Assembly: GCF_021295095.1 (NCBI RefSeq)
Contig: NZ_JAJLQX010000024.1
Coordinates: forward strand, 1-39,264
DNA from: Phocaeicola oris
GTDB lineage: Bacteria; Bacteroidota; Bacteroidia; Bacteroidales; Bacteroidaceae
Length of the DNA stretch: 39,264 nt
Direction: 5' to 3'
Below the pieces are notes generated by a model. The model saw nothing but the letters and a program-made list of their open reading frames with translations. It was not told where the DNA came from and did not search any database. The stretch's first letter is position 1, and every line of letters begins with the position of its first letter. This document shows positions 17,276 through 26,499 of the stretch, one piece after another. A program made the translations under genes and the position numbers.

Positions 17276-19300
17276 ATGGAAGAGACAACTCCTCAATTAA
17301 GAATTATTGAAAATGATTCTTATTTGGAACCGTATGCGCAAGCTATTACAGGTCGACATCAGCATGCTTTGGATAAAGAGCTCGAGTTGACAGGTGGGAA
17401 ACAATCATTAGCAGATTTTGCTACCGGATATCTTTATTTCGGTCTGCAAAAGTTAAAGGATGGGTGGATGTTCCGCGAGTGGGCGCCTAATGCTACAAGC
17501 ATGTATTTGATAGGCGATTTCAGCAATTGGAAAGAAGAAGAAAAGTTCCGTTGCAACCGACTTAGCGATCAAGGTGTTTGGGAGTTGTGTCTGGATGAAG
17601 ATGATATTAAGCACGGACAGTTGTACAAACTGAAAGTATATTGGAACGGAGGGGCGGGTGAACGTATTCCTGCTTGGGCACGACGAGTCGTTCAGGATGA
17701 GCAGACCAAGATATTTAGCGCACAGGTATGGAATCCGGAACACACCTATAAGTTTCATCGAAAAGTATTTTGTGCGAAAACAGATCCATTGATGATTTAT
17801 GAGGCTCATGTAGGTATGGCCACCAACGAAGAAAAAGTAGGGACTTATAATGAATTCCGTGAGAATGTTTTACCACGAATTAAGAAAAGTGGATATAATT
17901 GCGTGCAATTGATGGCTATTCAAGAACATCCTTACTATGGAAGTTTTGGTTATCATGTCTCTAACTTTTTTGCTCCATCATCACGCTTTGGAACTCCTGA
18001 AGAGTTGAAAGAGCTGATTGATACGGCACATCAGATGGGAATAGCTGTCATTATGGATATTGTTCACTCGCATGCAGTAAAGAATGAAGTAGAAGGATTG
18101 GGTAACTTTGCCGGTGATCCGAATCAATATTTTTATTCGGGAGATCGTCACGAACATCCGGCCTGGGATTCTCTTTGCTTTGATTATGGAAAAAATGAAG
18201 TTCTTCACTTCCTGCTTTCGAATTGTAAGTATTGGTTGGATGAGTTTCATTTTGATGGCTTTCGTTTTGATGGAGTAACTTCCATGTTGTATTATAATCA
18301 TGGATTGGGTGAGGCTTATACTAATTATGCAGATTACTTTAATGGGGCTGAGGATGATAATGCTATCTGTTATTTGATGTTAGCTAATAAAATGATACAT
18401 GAGTACATTCCAAAGACTATTACTATAGCCGAGGAAGTATCGGGTATGCCGGGCTTAGCTGCCCCTTTTAAAGATGGTGGATATGGCTTTGATTACCGTA
18501 TGGCAATGAATATCCCTGACTATTGGATTAAGCTTATAAAGGAGAAAGTTGATGAAGATTGGAAACCGAGCAGTATGTTCTGGGAAGTGACAAACCGAAG
18601 GAGCGATGAGAAAACTATTTCTTATGCCGAGAGTCATGACCAAGCATTGGTGGGAGATAAGACAATTATTTTCAGATTAATAGATTCTGATATGTATTGG
18701 CATTTCCAAATTGGTGACGAGAACTATAATGTGCATCGTGGAATGGCTCTGCATAAGATGATTCGTTTGTTGACTGCTTCGACAATCAATGGAGGATACC
18801 TGAATTTTATGGGTAATGAGTTTGGACATCCGGAATGGATTGATTTCCCGAGAGAAGGAAATCAATGGTCGTTTAAATATGCCCGCCGCCAATGGGATTT
18901 AGTTGATAATCCAAAACTGGATTATCATTTCTTGGGCGATTTTGATAATGAGATGATTCATTTGTTATCATCCATTGAAGCTTTTGAGGAATCGAAGATT
19001 ATAGAGATTTGGCATAACGATGGAGATCAAATATTGGCTTATCGTCGTAGGAATCTGATATTTGTGTTTAACTTCAGTCCGACGAAATCATATACTGACT
19101 ACGGATTCCTTGTTGCGGAAGGGCGATATGATGTAGTTCTAAATACGGATTCAAAAGACTATGGTGGCTTTGGTTTCGCCGATGACAGTGTTCCGCATTA
19201 CACAAATCCTGATCCTTTATATGAAGAAGAAAAAAAAGGTTGGCTGAAATTATATATTCCGGCCCGTTCAGCAGTTGTATTAAAAAAGTATAGAAAATAA
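17276..19300 (+). CDS. glgB: 1,4-alpha-glucan branching enzyme, GH13_8 type
   Basis: A 674-residue branching enzyme that cuts an alpha-1,4 glucan and rejoins it by an alpha-1,6 bond during glycogen synthesis. A carbohydrate-binding module (CBM48-like: FREWAPNATSMYLIGDFSNW) covers about residues 65-150, followed by the GH13 barrel. The catalytic nucleophile is Asp332 in DGFRFDGVTSML, the acid/base Glu386 in TIAEEVSGMPG, and the stabilising Asp lies in YAESHDQ. The layout resembles the eukaryote-like GH13_8 group rather than E. coli GlgB. I use ATG 17276; an in-frame TTG two codons upstream is less likely. DUF2461 lies upstream and the membrane protein gene begins one base after the stop. Confidence 0.93.
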   Translation: MEETTPQLRIIENDSYLEPYAQAITGRHQHALDKELELTGGKQSLADFATGYLYFGLQKLKDGWMFREWAPNATSMYLIGDFSNWKEEEKFRCNRLSDQGVWELCLDEDDIKHGQLYKLKVYWNGGAGERIPAWARRVVQDEQTKIFSAQVWNPEHTYKFHRKVFCAKTDPLMIYEAHVGMATNEEKVGTYNEFRENVLPRIKKSGYNCVQLMAIQEHPYYGSFGYHVSNFFAPSSRFGTPEELKELIDTAHQMGIAVIMDIVHSHAVKNEVEGLGNFAGDPNQYFYSGDRHEHPAWDSLCFDYGKNEVLHFLLSNCKYWLDEFHFDGFRFDGVTSMLYYNHGLGEAYTNYADYFNGAEDDNAICYLMLANKMIHEYIPKTITIAEEVSGMPGLAAPFKDGGYGFDYRMAMNIPDYWIKLIKEKVDEDWKPSSMFWEVTNRRSDEKTISYAESHDQALVGDKTIIFRLIDSDMYWHFQIGDENYNVHRGMALHKMIRLLTASTINGGYLNFMGNEFGHPEWIDFPREGNQWSFKYARRQWDLVDNPKLDYHFLGDFDNEMIHLLSSIEAFEESKIIEIWHNDGDQILAYRRRNLIFVFNFSPTKSYTDYGFLVAEGRYDVVLNTDSKDYGGFGFADDSVPHYTNPDPLYEEEKKGWLKLYIPARSAVVLKKYRK

Positions 19301-19301
19301 A

Positions 19302-20462
19302 ATGGAGATACAGAATGGAAATTTAATGTATAATAAGGTTACTCATATCATATCAATTGGGTGTGGGCTTATATTCTCTTTATACAGCTTTCTTTATCTG
19401 TATTTACTTCAGGGAAATGTTGTCGAGGCTCTTCACTATTCTCTTGCGCACGGACGGACAAATTATTCTATCTTTTGGGGAGCGATAGGAATCACACTTG
19501 TTTTAATGCTTATTCGTTATGGACTGAACGCATGGTTGAAGTTACATGGTCCTTGGGTCGCGTTTTCTTATTTTCCATCTGCTTTGCTATTAGGTGTATT
19601 GACGGATGTTGACCGTTCTGCTTTCCACGGTGGTGGATTTGCTCACTATTGGGCGTGGCTTCTGCCTTTGCTCTTGGTGATATATGTTATTATCGCTTTA
19701 TTGATTAGAAACATATTTAAGAATAAAATATGGAACAGTGTACTCGACATTTACAATATAAATGCCGGTATGTTGGCTATTGGATGTTTGATTCCCATAT
19801 TGATAGGTAATACGGATAATAATTTTCATCATGAATTGGATGTCGAATACCATATTCGTCATGGAAAATATAGTGCCGCGTTAAAGGTTGGGAAAAAATC
19901 ATTTCATACAACAAAGACGCTTAATATATTAAGAGCCAATGCAATGGCTTGCTGTGATTCGTTAGGAGACAAATTGTTCGCGTATCCTCAGCCATACAAG
20001 TCGGATGGACTGATGTTTACTGTGACTACTCCGAAGCATGAGTTGCTTCGTTTTAATGCCGATACTTTATATCATACGATTGGAGCAACTCATTATGTGG
20101 GAGAGAAGAATATTGATTACCTCAAGAGAGTCAGCCGGATAGATAGTATAGGAAACATGGGTAAGCAATATTATCTGAGCGCATTGTTACTCGATAAAAA
20201 GTTGAATGAATTCCGGGTTGTTCTTGATTCTGTTTATCCGAAAGAGGCGAGAATCCCGAAATATTATAAACAGGCATTGTTGCTCTATCAACAGAAAGAT
20301 ACAGTTAATCAACGAATTATAAATGATTCGATAATGGTTAAGGGATTCAATTCTTTTCTCGAAAAGCGTCAAAAGAGTTATCCTTCTAAAAACGTAGAAA
20401 GAAATTTGATGCGCCGAGAATTTGGAAAGACTTATTGGTGGTATTATTACTATCAACAATAA
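19302..20462 (+). CDS. DUF6057-like membrane protein
   Basis: A 386-residue protein with about four transmembrane segments in the first 170 residues (around 17-35, 57-75, 88-100 and 120-140, with another hydrophobic stretch near 155-170). A soluble C-terminal half of about 220 residues follows, which looks helical and repeat-like and ends in an unusual aromatic tail, TYWWYYYYQQ. It resembles the Bacteroidales family DUF6057, with no known function. The start lies one base after the glgB stop, so it is co-translated with glgB. A link to glycogen metabolism is possible only by position. Confidence 0.6.
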   Translation: MEIQNGNLMYNKVTHIISIGCGLIFSLYSFLYLYLLQGNVVEALHYSLAHGRTNYSIFWGAIGITLVLMLIRYGLNAWLKLHGPWVAFSYFPSALLLGVLTDVDRSAFHGGGFAHYWAWLLPLLLVIYVIIALLIRNIFKNKIWNSVLDIYNINAGMLAIGCLIPILIGNTDNNFHHELDVEYHIRHGKYSAALKVGKKSFHTTKTLNILRANAMACCDSLGDKLFAYPQPYKSDGLMFTVTTPKHELLRFNADTLYHTIGATHYVGEKNIDYLKRVSRIDSIGNMGKQYYLSALLLDKKLNEFRVVLDSVYPKEARIPKYYKQALLLYQQKDTVNQRIINDSIMVKGFNSFLEKRQKSYPSKNVERNLMRREFGKTYWWYYYYQQ

Positions 20463-20499
20463 TTTTAGGAATATGTGGGCTGTATTATACGTTTTTTCG

Positions 20500-20507
20500 T
20501 AATTTTG
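20500..20507 (+). promoter_or_regulatory. -7 box for proS
   Basis: TAATTTTG matches TAnnTTTG, 30 bases before the proS start. No exact TTG lies 19-21 bases upstream, so the -33 element is weak. Confidence 0.5.
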
Positions 20508-20537
20508 CAATCGCAAAGAAATAAATAATAATTTAAA

Positions 20538-22028
20538 ATGGCAGTAGAATTAAAAGGACTTACCAAGCGGAGTGAGAATTATTCGCAGTGGTATAACGAA
20601 TTGGTAGTAAAAGCCGACCTTGCTGAACAGTCGGCTGTGCGTGGTTGTATGGTTATTAAACCTTACGGATACGCTATCTGGGAGAAGATGCAGCGTCAGT
20701 TGGACGATATGTTCAAGGCAACCGGTCATGTGAACGCTTATTTTCCCTTGCTGATTCCTAAATCCTATTTTACTCGTGAGGCAGAACATGTTGCGGGCTT
20801 TGCGAAAGAGTGTGCGGTTGTTACCCATTATCGTCTGAAAAAAGATGAGGATAGTAATGAAATTATTGTCGATCCGGACGCAAAACTTGAGGAAGAGTAT
20901 ATCATTCGTCCTACATCGGAAACTATTATCTGGAGTACATATAAGAATTGGATTAAATCATACCGTGACTTACCGATTCTGATTAATCAGTGGGCAAACG
21001 TTATGCGTTGGGAAATGAGAACACGACCTTTCCTCCGTACTTCTGAGTTTCTTTGGCAGGAAGGACATACCGCGCATGCTACTGCGGAGGAAGCGGAGGA
21101 AGAAGCAGAAAAGATGCTTCATGTATATGGAGAATTCGCTGAGAATTATATGGCTGTTCCCGTTATTCGTGGTGTAAAGACAGCAAACGAGCGTTTTGCC
21201 GGTGCGTTAAATACTTATACCATTGAAGGATTGATGCAGGATGGCAAGGCATTGCAGTGTGGAACTTCTCATTTCCTTGGGCAGAATTTCGCGAAATCTT
21301 TTGATGTTCAGTTCTTGGATCAGAATAATAAATTGGATTATGTGTGGGCTACCTCTTGGGGTGTTTCAACTCGTCTGGTTGGTGCTTTGATTATGACTCA
21401 TTCCGATGATAACGGTTTGGTTCTTCCTCCTAATTTAGCTCCTATTCAGGTTGTTATCGTTCCTATTTATAAGAATGCCGAAATGCTGAAGCAGATTGAC
21501 ACGAAGGTTGAGTGTATTGTAAATACTTTAAGAAACATGGGCATTTCCGTTAAATACGATAACGCGGATAATCGTCGTCCGGGATTTAAGTTTGCCGATT
21601 ATGAATTGAAAGGTGTTCCTCTTCGTTTGGTTCTTGGAGGACGTGATTTGGAAAATGGTACCATAGAGGTGATGCGTCGCGATACGTTAGAGAAAGAAAC
21701 CATGCCGATGGAAGGAATTGAGACAAAGGTGAAGGACTTGCTTGATGATATTCAAAAGAATATCTATAAGAAAGCAGTAGAGTTTCGTAACTCGAACATT
21801 TACAAAGTCGACTCATACGATGAGTTCAAGGCGCAAATTGAGAAAGGCGGCATGATTTTAGCTCATTGGGATGGCACCACAGAGACAGAGCTTCGCGTCA
21901 AGGACGAGACGAAAGCAACTATTCGTTGTATACCGTTTGAAGCTGACGAAGAAAGTCTGACTCCGGGAGTCGACATGTTGACCGGTAAGCCTTCAGCTCG
22001 CCGAGTTCTCTTTGCAAGAGCATATTAA
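20538..22028 (+). CDS. proS: Prolyl-tRNA synthetase, archaeal/eukaryotic-like short type
   Basis: A 496-residue class II aminoacyl-tRNA synthetase that charges tRNA-Pro. The length, the absence of the editing insertion found in E. coli-type enzymes, and the extended C-terminal domain place it in the archaeal/eukaryotic-like (type 3) group. Visible motifs are motif 2 ([20 protein letters not shown]), the [12 protein letters not shown] proline-site loop, and motif 3 ([19 protein letters not shown]). The anticodon-binding domain runs from about residue 300 ([10 protein letters not shown]). It has its own promoter and ends in a strong terminator. Bacteroidales commonly carry this type, so there is no sign of recent transfer. 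Confidence 0.95.
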   Translation: MAVELKGLTKRSENYSQWYNELVVKADLAEQSAVRGCMVIKPYGYAIWEKMQRQLDDMFKATGHVNAYFPLLIPKSYFTREAEHVAGFAKECAVVTHYRLKKDEDSNEIIVDPDAKLEEEYIIRPTSETIIWSTYKNWIKSYRDLPILINQWANVMRWEMRTRPFLRTSEFLWQEGHTAHATAEEAEEEAEKMLHVYGEFAENYMAVPVIRGVKTANERFAGALNTYTIEGLMQDGKALQCGTSHFLGQNFAKSFDVQFLDQNNKLDYVWATSWGVSTRLVGALIMTHSDDNGLVLPPNLAPIQVVIVPIYKNAEMLKQIDTKVECIVNTLRNMGISVKYDNADNRRPGFKFADYELKGVPLRLVLGGRDLENGTIEVMRRDTLEKETMPMEGIETKVKDLLDDIQKNIYKKAVEFRNSNIYKVDSYDEFKAQIEKGGMILAHWDGTTETELRVKDETKATIRCIPFEADEESLTPGVDMLTGKPSARRVLFARAY

Positions 22029-22048
22029 AAAATAGTCGTGAATATTTG

Positions 22049-22082
22049 TCCGCAGGTAGCATTATGCTATCGGCGGATTTTT
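22049..22082 (+). terminator. Intrinsic terminator after proS
   Basis: TCCGCAGGTAGCA pairs with TGCTATCGGCGGA around a TTA loop (13 positions, one mismatch and one wobble), followed by five T residues. It lies 21 bases after the proS stop and touches the stop codon of the convergent HU-like gene. Confidence 0.85.
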
Positions 22083-22695
22083 ATTTCCCGAAAAATTCCT
22101 TTACCGGAAAATATTCCCCTGAGTTTCTTGGTCCCGGATGGGTAAGTTTACCTTCTTCTACTAATGCAAGCAGCCGACGGTGGGCAGTAGTTCTTGCCAG
22201 CCCGCAGAGGTAGGCAAGGTCTCGGGTTGTGATAAACTTATGAGTTTGAAAAAAGGAAGTCATTGCCAATTCTATTTCTGCTGCGCTAACCTTCTTGGAG
22301 TGGGGAACTTGCCCGGAAGGAACTTTCTCAAAGCCGGTTTTCTTCAATTCATTCCCCAACTCTTTATCCGCTTTGTATACGATACCGTCGTATTTTATAC
22401 TCTCAGATCGAATAATACCCAGTTGGTTCACAGTAGGAGCTTTAATTTTTATCCGAAATGAACCAAGCCCATCTATTTTAACCCGATTCCCATTCTTCAA
22501 CTCTTCTGTCACAACATCCTGCAAAGCCCTGAGTACACCTATTACATCACTTTGATGCATTGTACTTCGTTTAGCTATTTTATCGGCCAATTCACCGGTT
22601 GAAATGTTATGTTTGACTAACATCCTGACATGATATTTCTCTTGCTTTTCGAACTTCCGAAGGGGTGTAGGATAGAAATCATATTTTACGCTCAT
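22081..22695 (-). CDS. HU-HIG-like DNA-binding protein with C-terminal winged helix
   Basis: A 204-residue DNA-binding protein. Residues about 1-115 resemble the HU/IHF-like fold of the Bacteroidales HU-HIG group: ISTGELADKIAKRSTMHQSDVIGVL, then LKNGNRVKIDGLGSFRI. After a linker (about 115-135), residues about 138-200 resemble a winged helix-turn-helix: TTRDLAYLCGLARTTAHRRL is the recognition region, followed by a GEYFPV wing. Combination with a second DNA-binding domain suggests a sequence-specific role rather than general nucleoid packing. The gene runs convergently to proS. Its leader of about 150 bases contains a four-unit palindrome array, which could be its own operator (inference). Confidence 0.8.
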   Translation of the reverse strand: MSVKYDFYPTPLRKFEKQEKYHVRMLVKHNISTGELADKIAKRSTMHQSDVIGVLRALQDVVTEELKNGNRVKIDGLGSFRIKIKAPTVNQLGIIRSESIKYDGIVYKADKELGNELKKTGFEKVPSGQVPHSKKVSAAEIELAMTSFFQTHKFITTRDLAYLCGLARTTAHRRLLALVEEGKLTHPGPRNSGEYFPVKEFFGK

Positions 22696-22744
22696 AATTA
22701 ATTTGTTTTAAAGATTCATTGATTGTTTTTCTTTTTCAATTAGA

Positions 22745-22836
22745 TTTGTCACGACTCGTGAGAGACGTTTTCCACGAGTCGTGGTAAATGTCTTCCACGA
22801 ATGGTGAGAAGCATCTGTCACCAATCGTGGAAAACG
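22745..22836. repeat. Array of four 23-bp palindromic units in the HU-like gene leader
   Basis: Four consecutive 23-base units start at 22745, 22768, 22791 and 22814. Each has a palindromic core: CACGACTCGTG, CCACGAGTCGTGG, CCACGAATGGTG and CACCAATCGTGG. Units 3 and 4 are near inverse copies of each other, so an mRNA could pair them across the gap. The array lies between the leftward -7 box and the HU-like start codon, so it is transcribed. Regular spacing of about two helical turns would suit cooperative binding by a dimeric regulator. No spacers, so not CRISPR. Confidence 0.85.
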
Positions 22837-22850
22837 TAGTCTTTACTTTT

Positions 22851-22858
22851 CAAAGATA
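22851..22858 (-). promoter_or_regulatory. -7 box for the HU-like gene
   Basis: On the minus strand this reads TATCTTTG, an exact TAnnTTTG match. Transcription would start near 22844 and run through the palindrome array before reaching the start codon at 22695. No exact TTG is found at the expected -33 distance. Confidence 0.55.
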
Positions 22859-23200
22859 CAAAAAATAACGTGTTTTCGCTAACTTATACGATGATATATT
22901 TAAAAAGAATCTCTAAAATTATATTTAATCATTCATAATCGACAAAATATTTATGCTATAAACATATTTCGGTGACATCATGATGCTATTCGTATTCATC
23001 AAGATGAGACGATAGATTTGACGCTGATAGCTTCTTTTCAGATAATTATACCGGAATCTGGATATGGGTAGGGAAGAATTCATTTGGAAAAGGAGAGATG
23101 TTGGAACCGGATGCAATCTCTTAAACAGTCGCTTTTGGTAAAAATCAATAGTTTCAGGAGAAAAGTCAGTATATTCTTTAAATTTTGTTGTGATTTCATT

Positions 23201-23229
23201 TTGTTTTTATTAAAGATTTTGTAAATTTG
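23201..23229 (+). promoter_or_regulatory. Promoter for the glycogen debranching block
   Basis: TTG at 23201-23203 and TAAATTTG at 23222-23229, spacer 18, one base shorter than usual. The coding start is 28 bases downstream of the -7 box. It probably drives the debranching enzyme, glycosyltransferase and GH57-like genes, which end at the terminator at 27949-27976. Confidence 0.6.
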
Positions 23230-23257
23230 AAAAAGTATAAAAGTAAAAATAATTGCT

Positions 23258-25195
23258 ATGAGCTATTTACATTTTGATAAGACTCTTATGACGAATTTGG
23301 AAGAATCACTCCCCAAAGAGATTCTTCGTACCAATCGTTCCGGTGCTTACCACTGTTCCACAATAGTAGATTGCAATACGAGAAAGTACCATGGCTTGTT
23401 GGTAATACCTATCCCTGAATTGGATGATGAGAACCATATATTACTCTCATCGCTTGATGAGACTGTCATTCAACATGGCGCGGAATTCAATTTAGGCCTT
23501 CACAAGTATTCGGGGAATAATTTCAGTCCGCGAGGTCATAAGTATATCAGAGAATTTGAGTGTGATAAGTTGCCGACTACACTTTACCGAGTTGGTGGCG
23601 TAATATTGAAAAAAGAAAAGTTGTTTGTGCATCATGAAAACAGAATCCTTATTCGCTATACGTTGGTTGACGCGCATTCTGCTACTAAAATCCGGCTTCG
23701 TCCATTTCTTGCTTTCCGAAGTGTACGCCAGTATACACATGAGAATCCGCAGGCCAGTCGTGAGTGTTTTCCAATAGATAATGGAATAAAGACCTGCATG
23801 TATCAGGGATATCCTGATTTATATATGCAGTTGAATAAGAAGAATGAGTTTGTTTTTACTCCGGATTGGTATCGTGGCATAGAATATCCGAAAGAACAGG
23901 AGCGTGGATACGATTTTAATGAAGATCTGTATGTTCCGGGTTATTTTGAATTTGATATAAAGAAAGGTGAGAGTGTTGTTTTCTCGGCCGGTATATCCGA
24001 AGCGAAGACACGAATGTTGAAACGTACTTTTGAAGAAGAGGAAGAAGAACGTACACCTCGTGATAATTTCCAGCATTGTTTGGTTAACGCGGCGCATCAG
24101 TTTTTGAATAAACAGGGTGACAATTATTATATTCTTGCAGGCTATCCGTGGTTTAAATGTCGTGCGCGCGACTTATTTATTTCTTTGCCGGGATTGACAT
24201 TGGCGAATCAAGAGATAGTAAAATATGAGTCGGTTATGGAGACAGCTCGTAAGGTTATAGAAGATTTTATGGAAGGTCGTCCATCCGATTTGAAGATTTA
24301 TGAGATGCAGCATCCCGACGTTCTGCTTTGGGCAGTCTGGTGTATTCAGCAGTACGCAAAAATGGTATCACGGAATAAGTGCCGTGAAAAATATGGGGTG
24401 CTCTTGAAGGAAATGATGGATTACCTGAAAGACAGTCGTCATCCGAATCTGTTTGTTCATGATAACGGATTGGTTTATGCCAACGGAAAAGATAAAGCTA
24501 TTACGTGGATGAATTCTACGGTGAATGGCAAACCGGTAGTTCCGCGTACAGGATATATCGTGGAGTTTAATGCTCTCTGGTATAATGATTTATTGTTTGT
24601 TGCCGACTTGATGGGTGAGACAAGCGATAATAGCGTTGCTGTTTATCGTGAATTAGCCGAGAAATGCGGTCAGTCGTTTATTAATACATTTTTAAATGAG
24701 TATGGCTACTTGTTTGATTATGTAGATGGAAATATGATGGATTGGAGTGTTCGCCCGAATATGATTTTTACCGCGGCATTTGATTATTCTCCATTGAATA
24801 TGAAACAACGGAAAGGGGTTGTCGATGTAGTGACCAAAGAGTTACTGACTCCAAAGGGACTTCGTTCGTTGAGTCCGAAGAGCGGAGGCTATAATCCTAA
24901 TTATGTAGGACATCAGATACAACGTGATTATGCTTACCATCAGGGCACCGCATGGCCGTGGCTCGAGGGATTTTACTTTGAGGCTTATCTGAAGATATAT
25001 AAGATGAGTTCGTTAGGATTCATTCAGCGTCAGCTTATCAGTTATGAGGATGAGATGACATCTCATTGCATTGGTTCTATTCCAGAACTGTTCGATGGCA
25101 ATCCGCCGTTCCGTGGCAGAGGAGCAGTATCATTTGCCATGAATGTGGCAGAGATACTTCGAAGCTTGTACATGTTAAGTAAATATAATCTATAA
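23258..25195 (+). CDS. Glycogen debranching enzyme (amylo-alpha-1,6-glucosidase, GH133-like)
   Basis: A 645-residue enzyme predicted to hydrolyse alpha-1,6 branch points in glycogen. Residues about 15-260 match the GDE N-terminal beta domain (RTNRSGAYHCSTIVDCNTRKYHGLL), and residues about 285-640 the (alpha/alpha)6 barrel, with GYPWFKCRARDLFISLPGL, ITWMNSTVNG, and GYIVEFNALWYND. The usual WGRD and TWMD forms of these motifs read ARD and WMN here. A late HQGTAWPWLEGFY motif is kept. The length fits the bacterial/archaeal single-activity group. It is first in an operon with a glycosyltransferase (14-base gap) and a GH57-like protein, indicating glycogen turnover in the cytoplasm. Confidence 0.88.
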   Translation: MSYLHFDKTLMTNLEESLPKEILRTNRSGAYHCSTIVDCNTRKYHGLLVIPIPELDDENHILLSSLDETVIQHGAEFNLGLHKYSGNNFSPRGHKYIREFECDKLPTTLYRVGGVILKKEKLFVHHENRILIRYTLVDAHSATKIRLRPFLAFRSVRQYTHENPQASRECFPIDNGIKTCMYQGYPDLYMQLNKKNEFVFTPDWYRGIEYPKEQERGYDFNEDLYVPGYFEFDIKKGESVVFSAGISEAKTRMLKRTFEEEEEERTPRDNFQHCLVNAAHQFLNKQGDNYYILAGYPWFKCRARDLFISLPGLTLANQEIVKYESVMETARKVIEDFMEGRPSDLKIYEMQHPDVLLWAVWCIQQYAKMVSRNKCREKYGVLLKEMMDYLKDSRHPNLFVHDNGLVYANGKDKAITWMNSTVNGKPVVPRTGYIVEFNALWYNDLLFVADLMGETSDNSVAVYRELAEKCGQSFINTFLNEYGYLFDYVDGNMMDWSVRPNMIFTAAFDYSPLNMKQRKGVVDVVTKELLTPKGLRSLSPKSGGYNPNYVGHQIQRDYAYHQGTAWPWLEGFYFEAYLKIYKMSSLGFIQRQLISYEDEMTSHCIGSIPELFDGNPPFRGRGAVSFAMNVAEILRSLYMLSKYNL

Positions 25196-25209
25196 AAGGA
25201 GGAAGGAAT

Positions 25210-26481
25210 ATGAAAGTATTAATGTTTGGTTGGGAGTTTCCTCCTCATATTTTAGGTGGGCTTGGAACTGCCAGTTACGGACTCACCAAAGGACTTGCCG
25301 CACAGCCCGATATGGACATAACGTTCTGTATTCCTAAACCATGGGGCGATGAAGATCAGCGTTTCGCCAAGATTATTGGAATGAACAGTGTGCCTATTGC
25401 GTGGCGCGATGTTAATTGGGATTACGTACAGAGCAGAATAGGGAAAGTGATGGATCCTCAAGAGTATTTTAAACTCCGTGACCATATCTATGCCGACTTT
25501 AATTATATGAACGTTAACGACTTGGGTTGTTTGGAGTTCTCGGGGCGTTACCCCGACAATCTGCACGAGGAGATTAATAATTACTCCATTGTTGCCGGAG
25601 TTGTTGCGCGTAGTGAGACGTATGATGTGATTCATGCACACGACTGGTTGACTTATCCGGCCGGTATTCATGCCAAGCAAGTGAGTGGAAAGCCATTGGT
25701 TATTCATGTTCATGCTACCGATTTCGACCGTAGTCGTGGTAATGTGAATCCTACCGTATATAGTATAGAGAAGAACGGTATGGATTATGCCGATTGCATT
25801 ATGTGTGTATCCGAGTTGACTCGTCAAACGGTTATTAATCAGTACCATCAGGATCCTCATAAGGTATTCGCTATGCATAATGCTGTGGAACCTTTGTCTC
25901 AGGAGATTGAAAATATCAAGTCTGTTTCGCATCCCAAAGAGAAGGTTGTTACCTTTATGGGACGAATCACTATGCAGAAAGGGCCTGAATACTTTGTTGA
26001 GGCAGCCAATTTGGTTCTTCACCGAACTCGTAATATACGTTTCGTAATGGCCGGTAGTGGTGATATGATGGAAGCAATGATAAACTTGGCCGCCGAAAGA
26101 GGCATTGCCGATCGGTTCCACTTTCCCGGCTTTATGAGAGGGAACGATGTGTATGAGCTTCTCAAATCAAGTGATGTATATATCATGCCTTCTGTTTCCG
26201 AGCCGTTCGGTATTTCGCCGCTCGAAGCCATGCAATGTATGTGTCCGTCGATTATCTCATATCAGTCGGGATGTGCTGAGATTCTGACGAAATGTATCAA
26301 GACTGACTATTGGGATATTCATGCCATGGCTGATGCCATATATGCTATTTGTAATTATCCGGCTCTTTATAATTATCTGCGTGAAGAGGGAAAGAAAGAA
26401 GTTGATGCCATCACTTGGGATAAGGTAGGAGTGAGGATCCGTCAGCATTACGATGAATTAGTTAATAGAAATAATGGGTAA
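25210..26481 (+). CDS. GT4/GT5-like glycosyltransferase, probable glycogen synthase
   Basis: A 423-residue GT-B fold enzyme. The N-terminal GWEFPPHILGGLGTASYGL (residues 7-25) carries the Gly-rich loop of starch/glycogen synthase-type transferases. HAHDWLTYPAG lies in the middle, and the C-terminal donor-site motif SEPFGISPLEAMQC carries the EX7E glutamates. It probably extends an alpha-1,4 glucan from a nucleotide-glucose donor. It lacks the exact KTGGL signature of classical GlgA, so the donor is not certain. It is preceded by AGGAGG in the 14-base gap (25198-25203), an unusually good ribosome site for this group. Its place between debranching enzyme and GH57-like protein supports a glycogen role. 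Confidence 0.82.
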   Translation: MKVLMFGWEFPPHILGGLGTASYGLTKGLAAQPDMDITFCIPKPWGDEDQRFAKIIGMNSVPIAWRDVNWDYVQSRIGKVMDPQEYFKLRDHIYADFNYMNVNDLGCLEFSGRYPDNLHEEINNYSIVAGVVARSETYDVIHAHDWLTYPAGIHAKQVSGKPLVIHVHATDFDRSRGNVNPTVYSIEKNGMDYADCIMCVSELTRQTVINQYHQDPHKVFAMHNAVEPLSQEIENIKSVSHPKEKVVTFMGRITMQKGPEYFVEAANLVLHRTRNIRFVMAGSGDMMEAMINLAAERGIADRFHFPGFMRGNDVYELLKSSDVYIMPSVSEPFGISPLEAMQCMCPSIISYQSGCAEILTKCIKTDYWDIHAMADAIYAICNYPALYNYLREEGKKEVDAITWDKVGVRIRQHYDELVNRNNG

Positions 26482-26499
26482 CATAAATGAGTATAGAGT

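Larger units (their letters stand above)
22696..23257. other. Gene-free stretch between the HU-like gene and the debranching enzyme
   Basis: This 562-base interval holds the leader and promoter of the leftward HU-like gene (array at 22745-22836, -7 box at 22851-22858) and the promoter of the rightward debranching-enzyme gene near 23201-23229. Between about 22870 and 23190 I find no convincing gene. A short open stretch on the plus strand (23008-23124) has protein-like composition and may be a remnant. Confidence 0.6.

Noticed and set aside
22745-22836. CRISPR array
   Set aside because: Contiguous palindromic units without spacers, inside a gene leader.
22925-23116. 63-codon minus-strand frame as a gene
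   Set aside because: No recognisable features, no promoter, low-complexity start, and poor protein-like composition.
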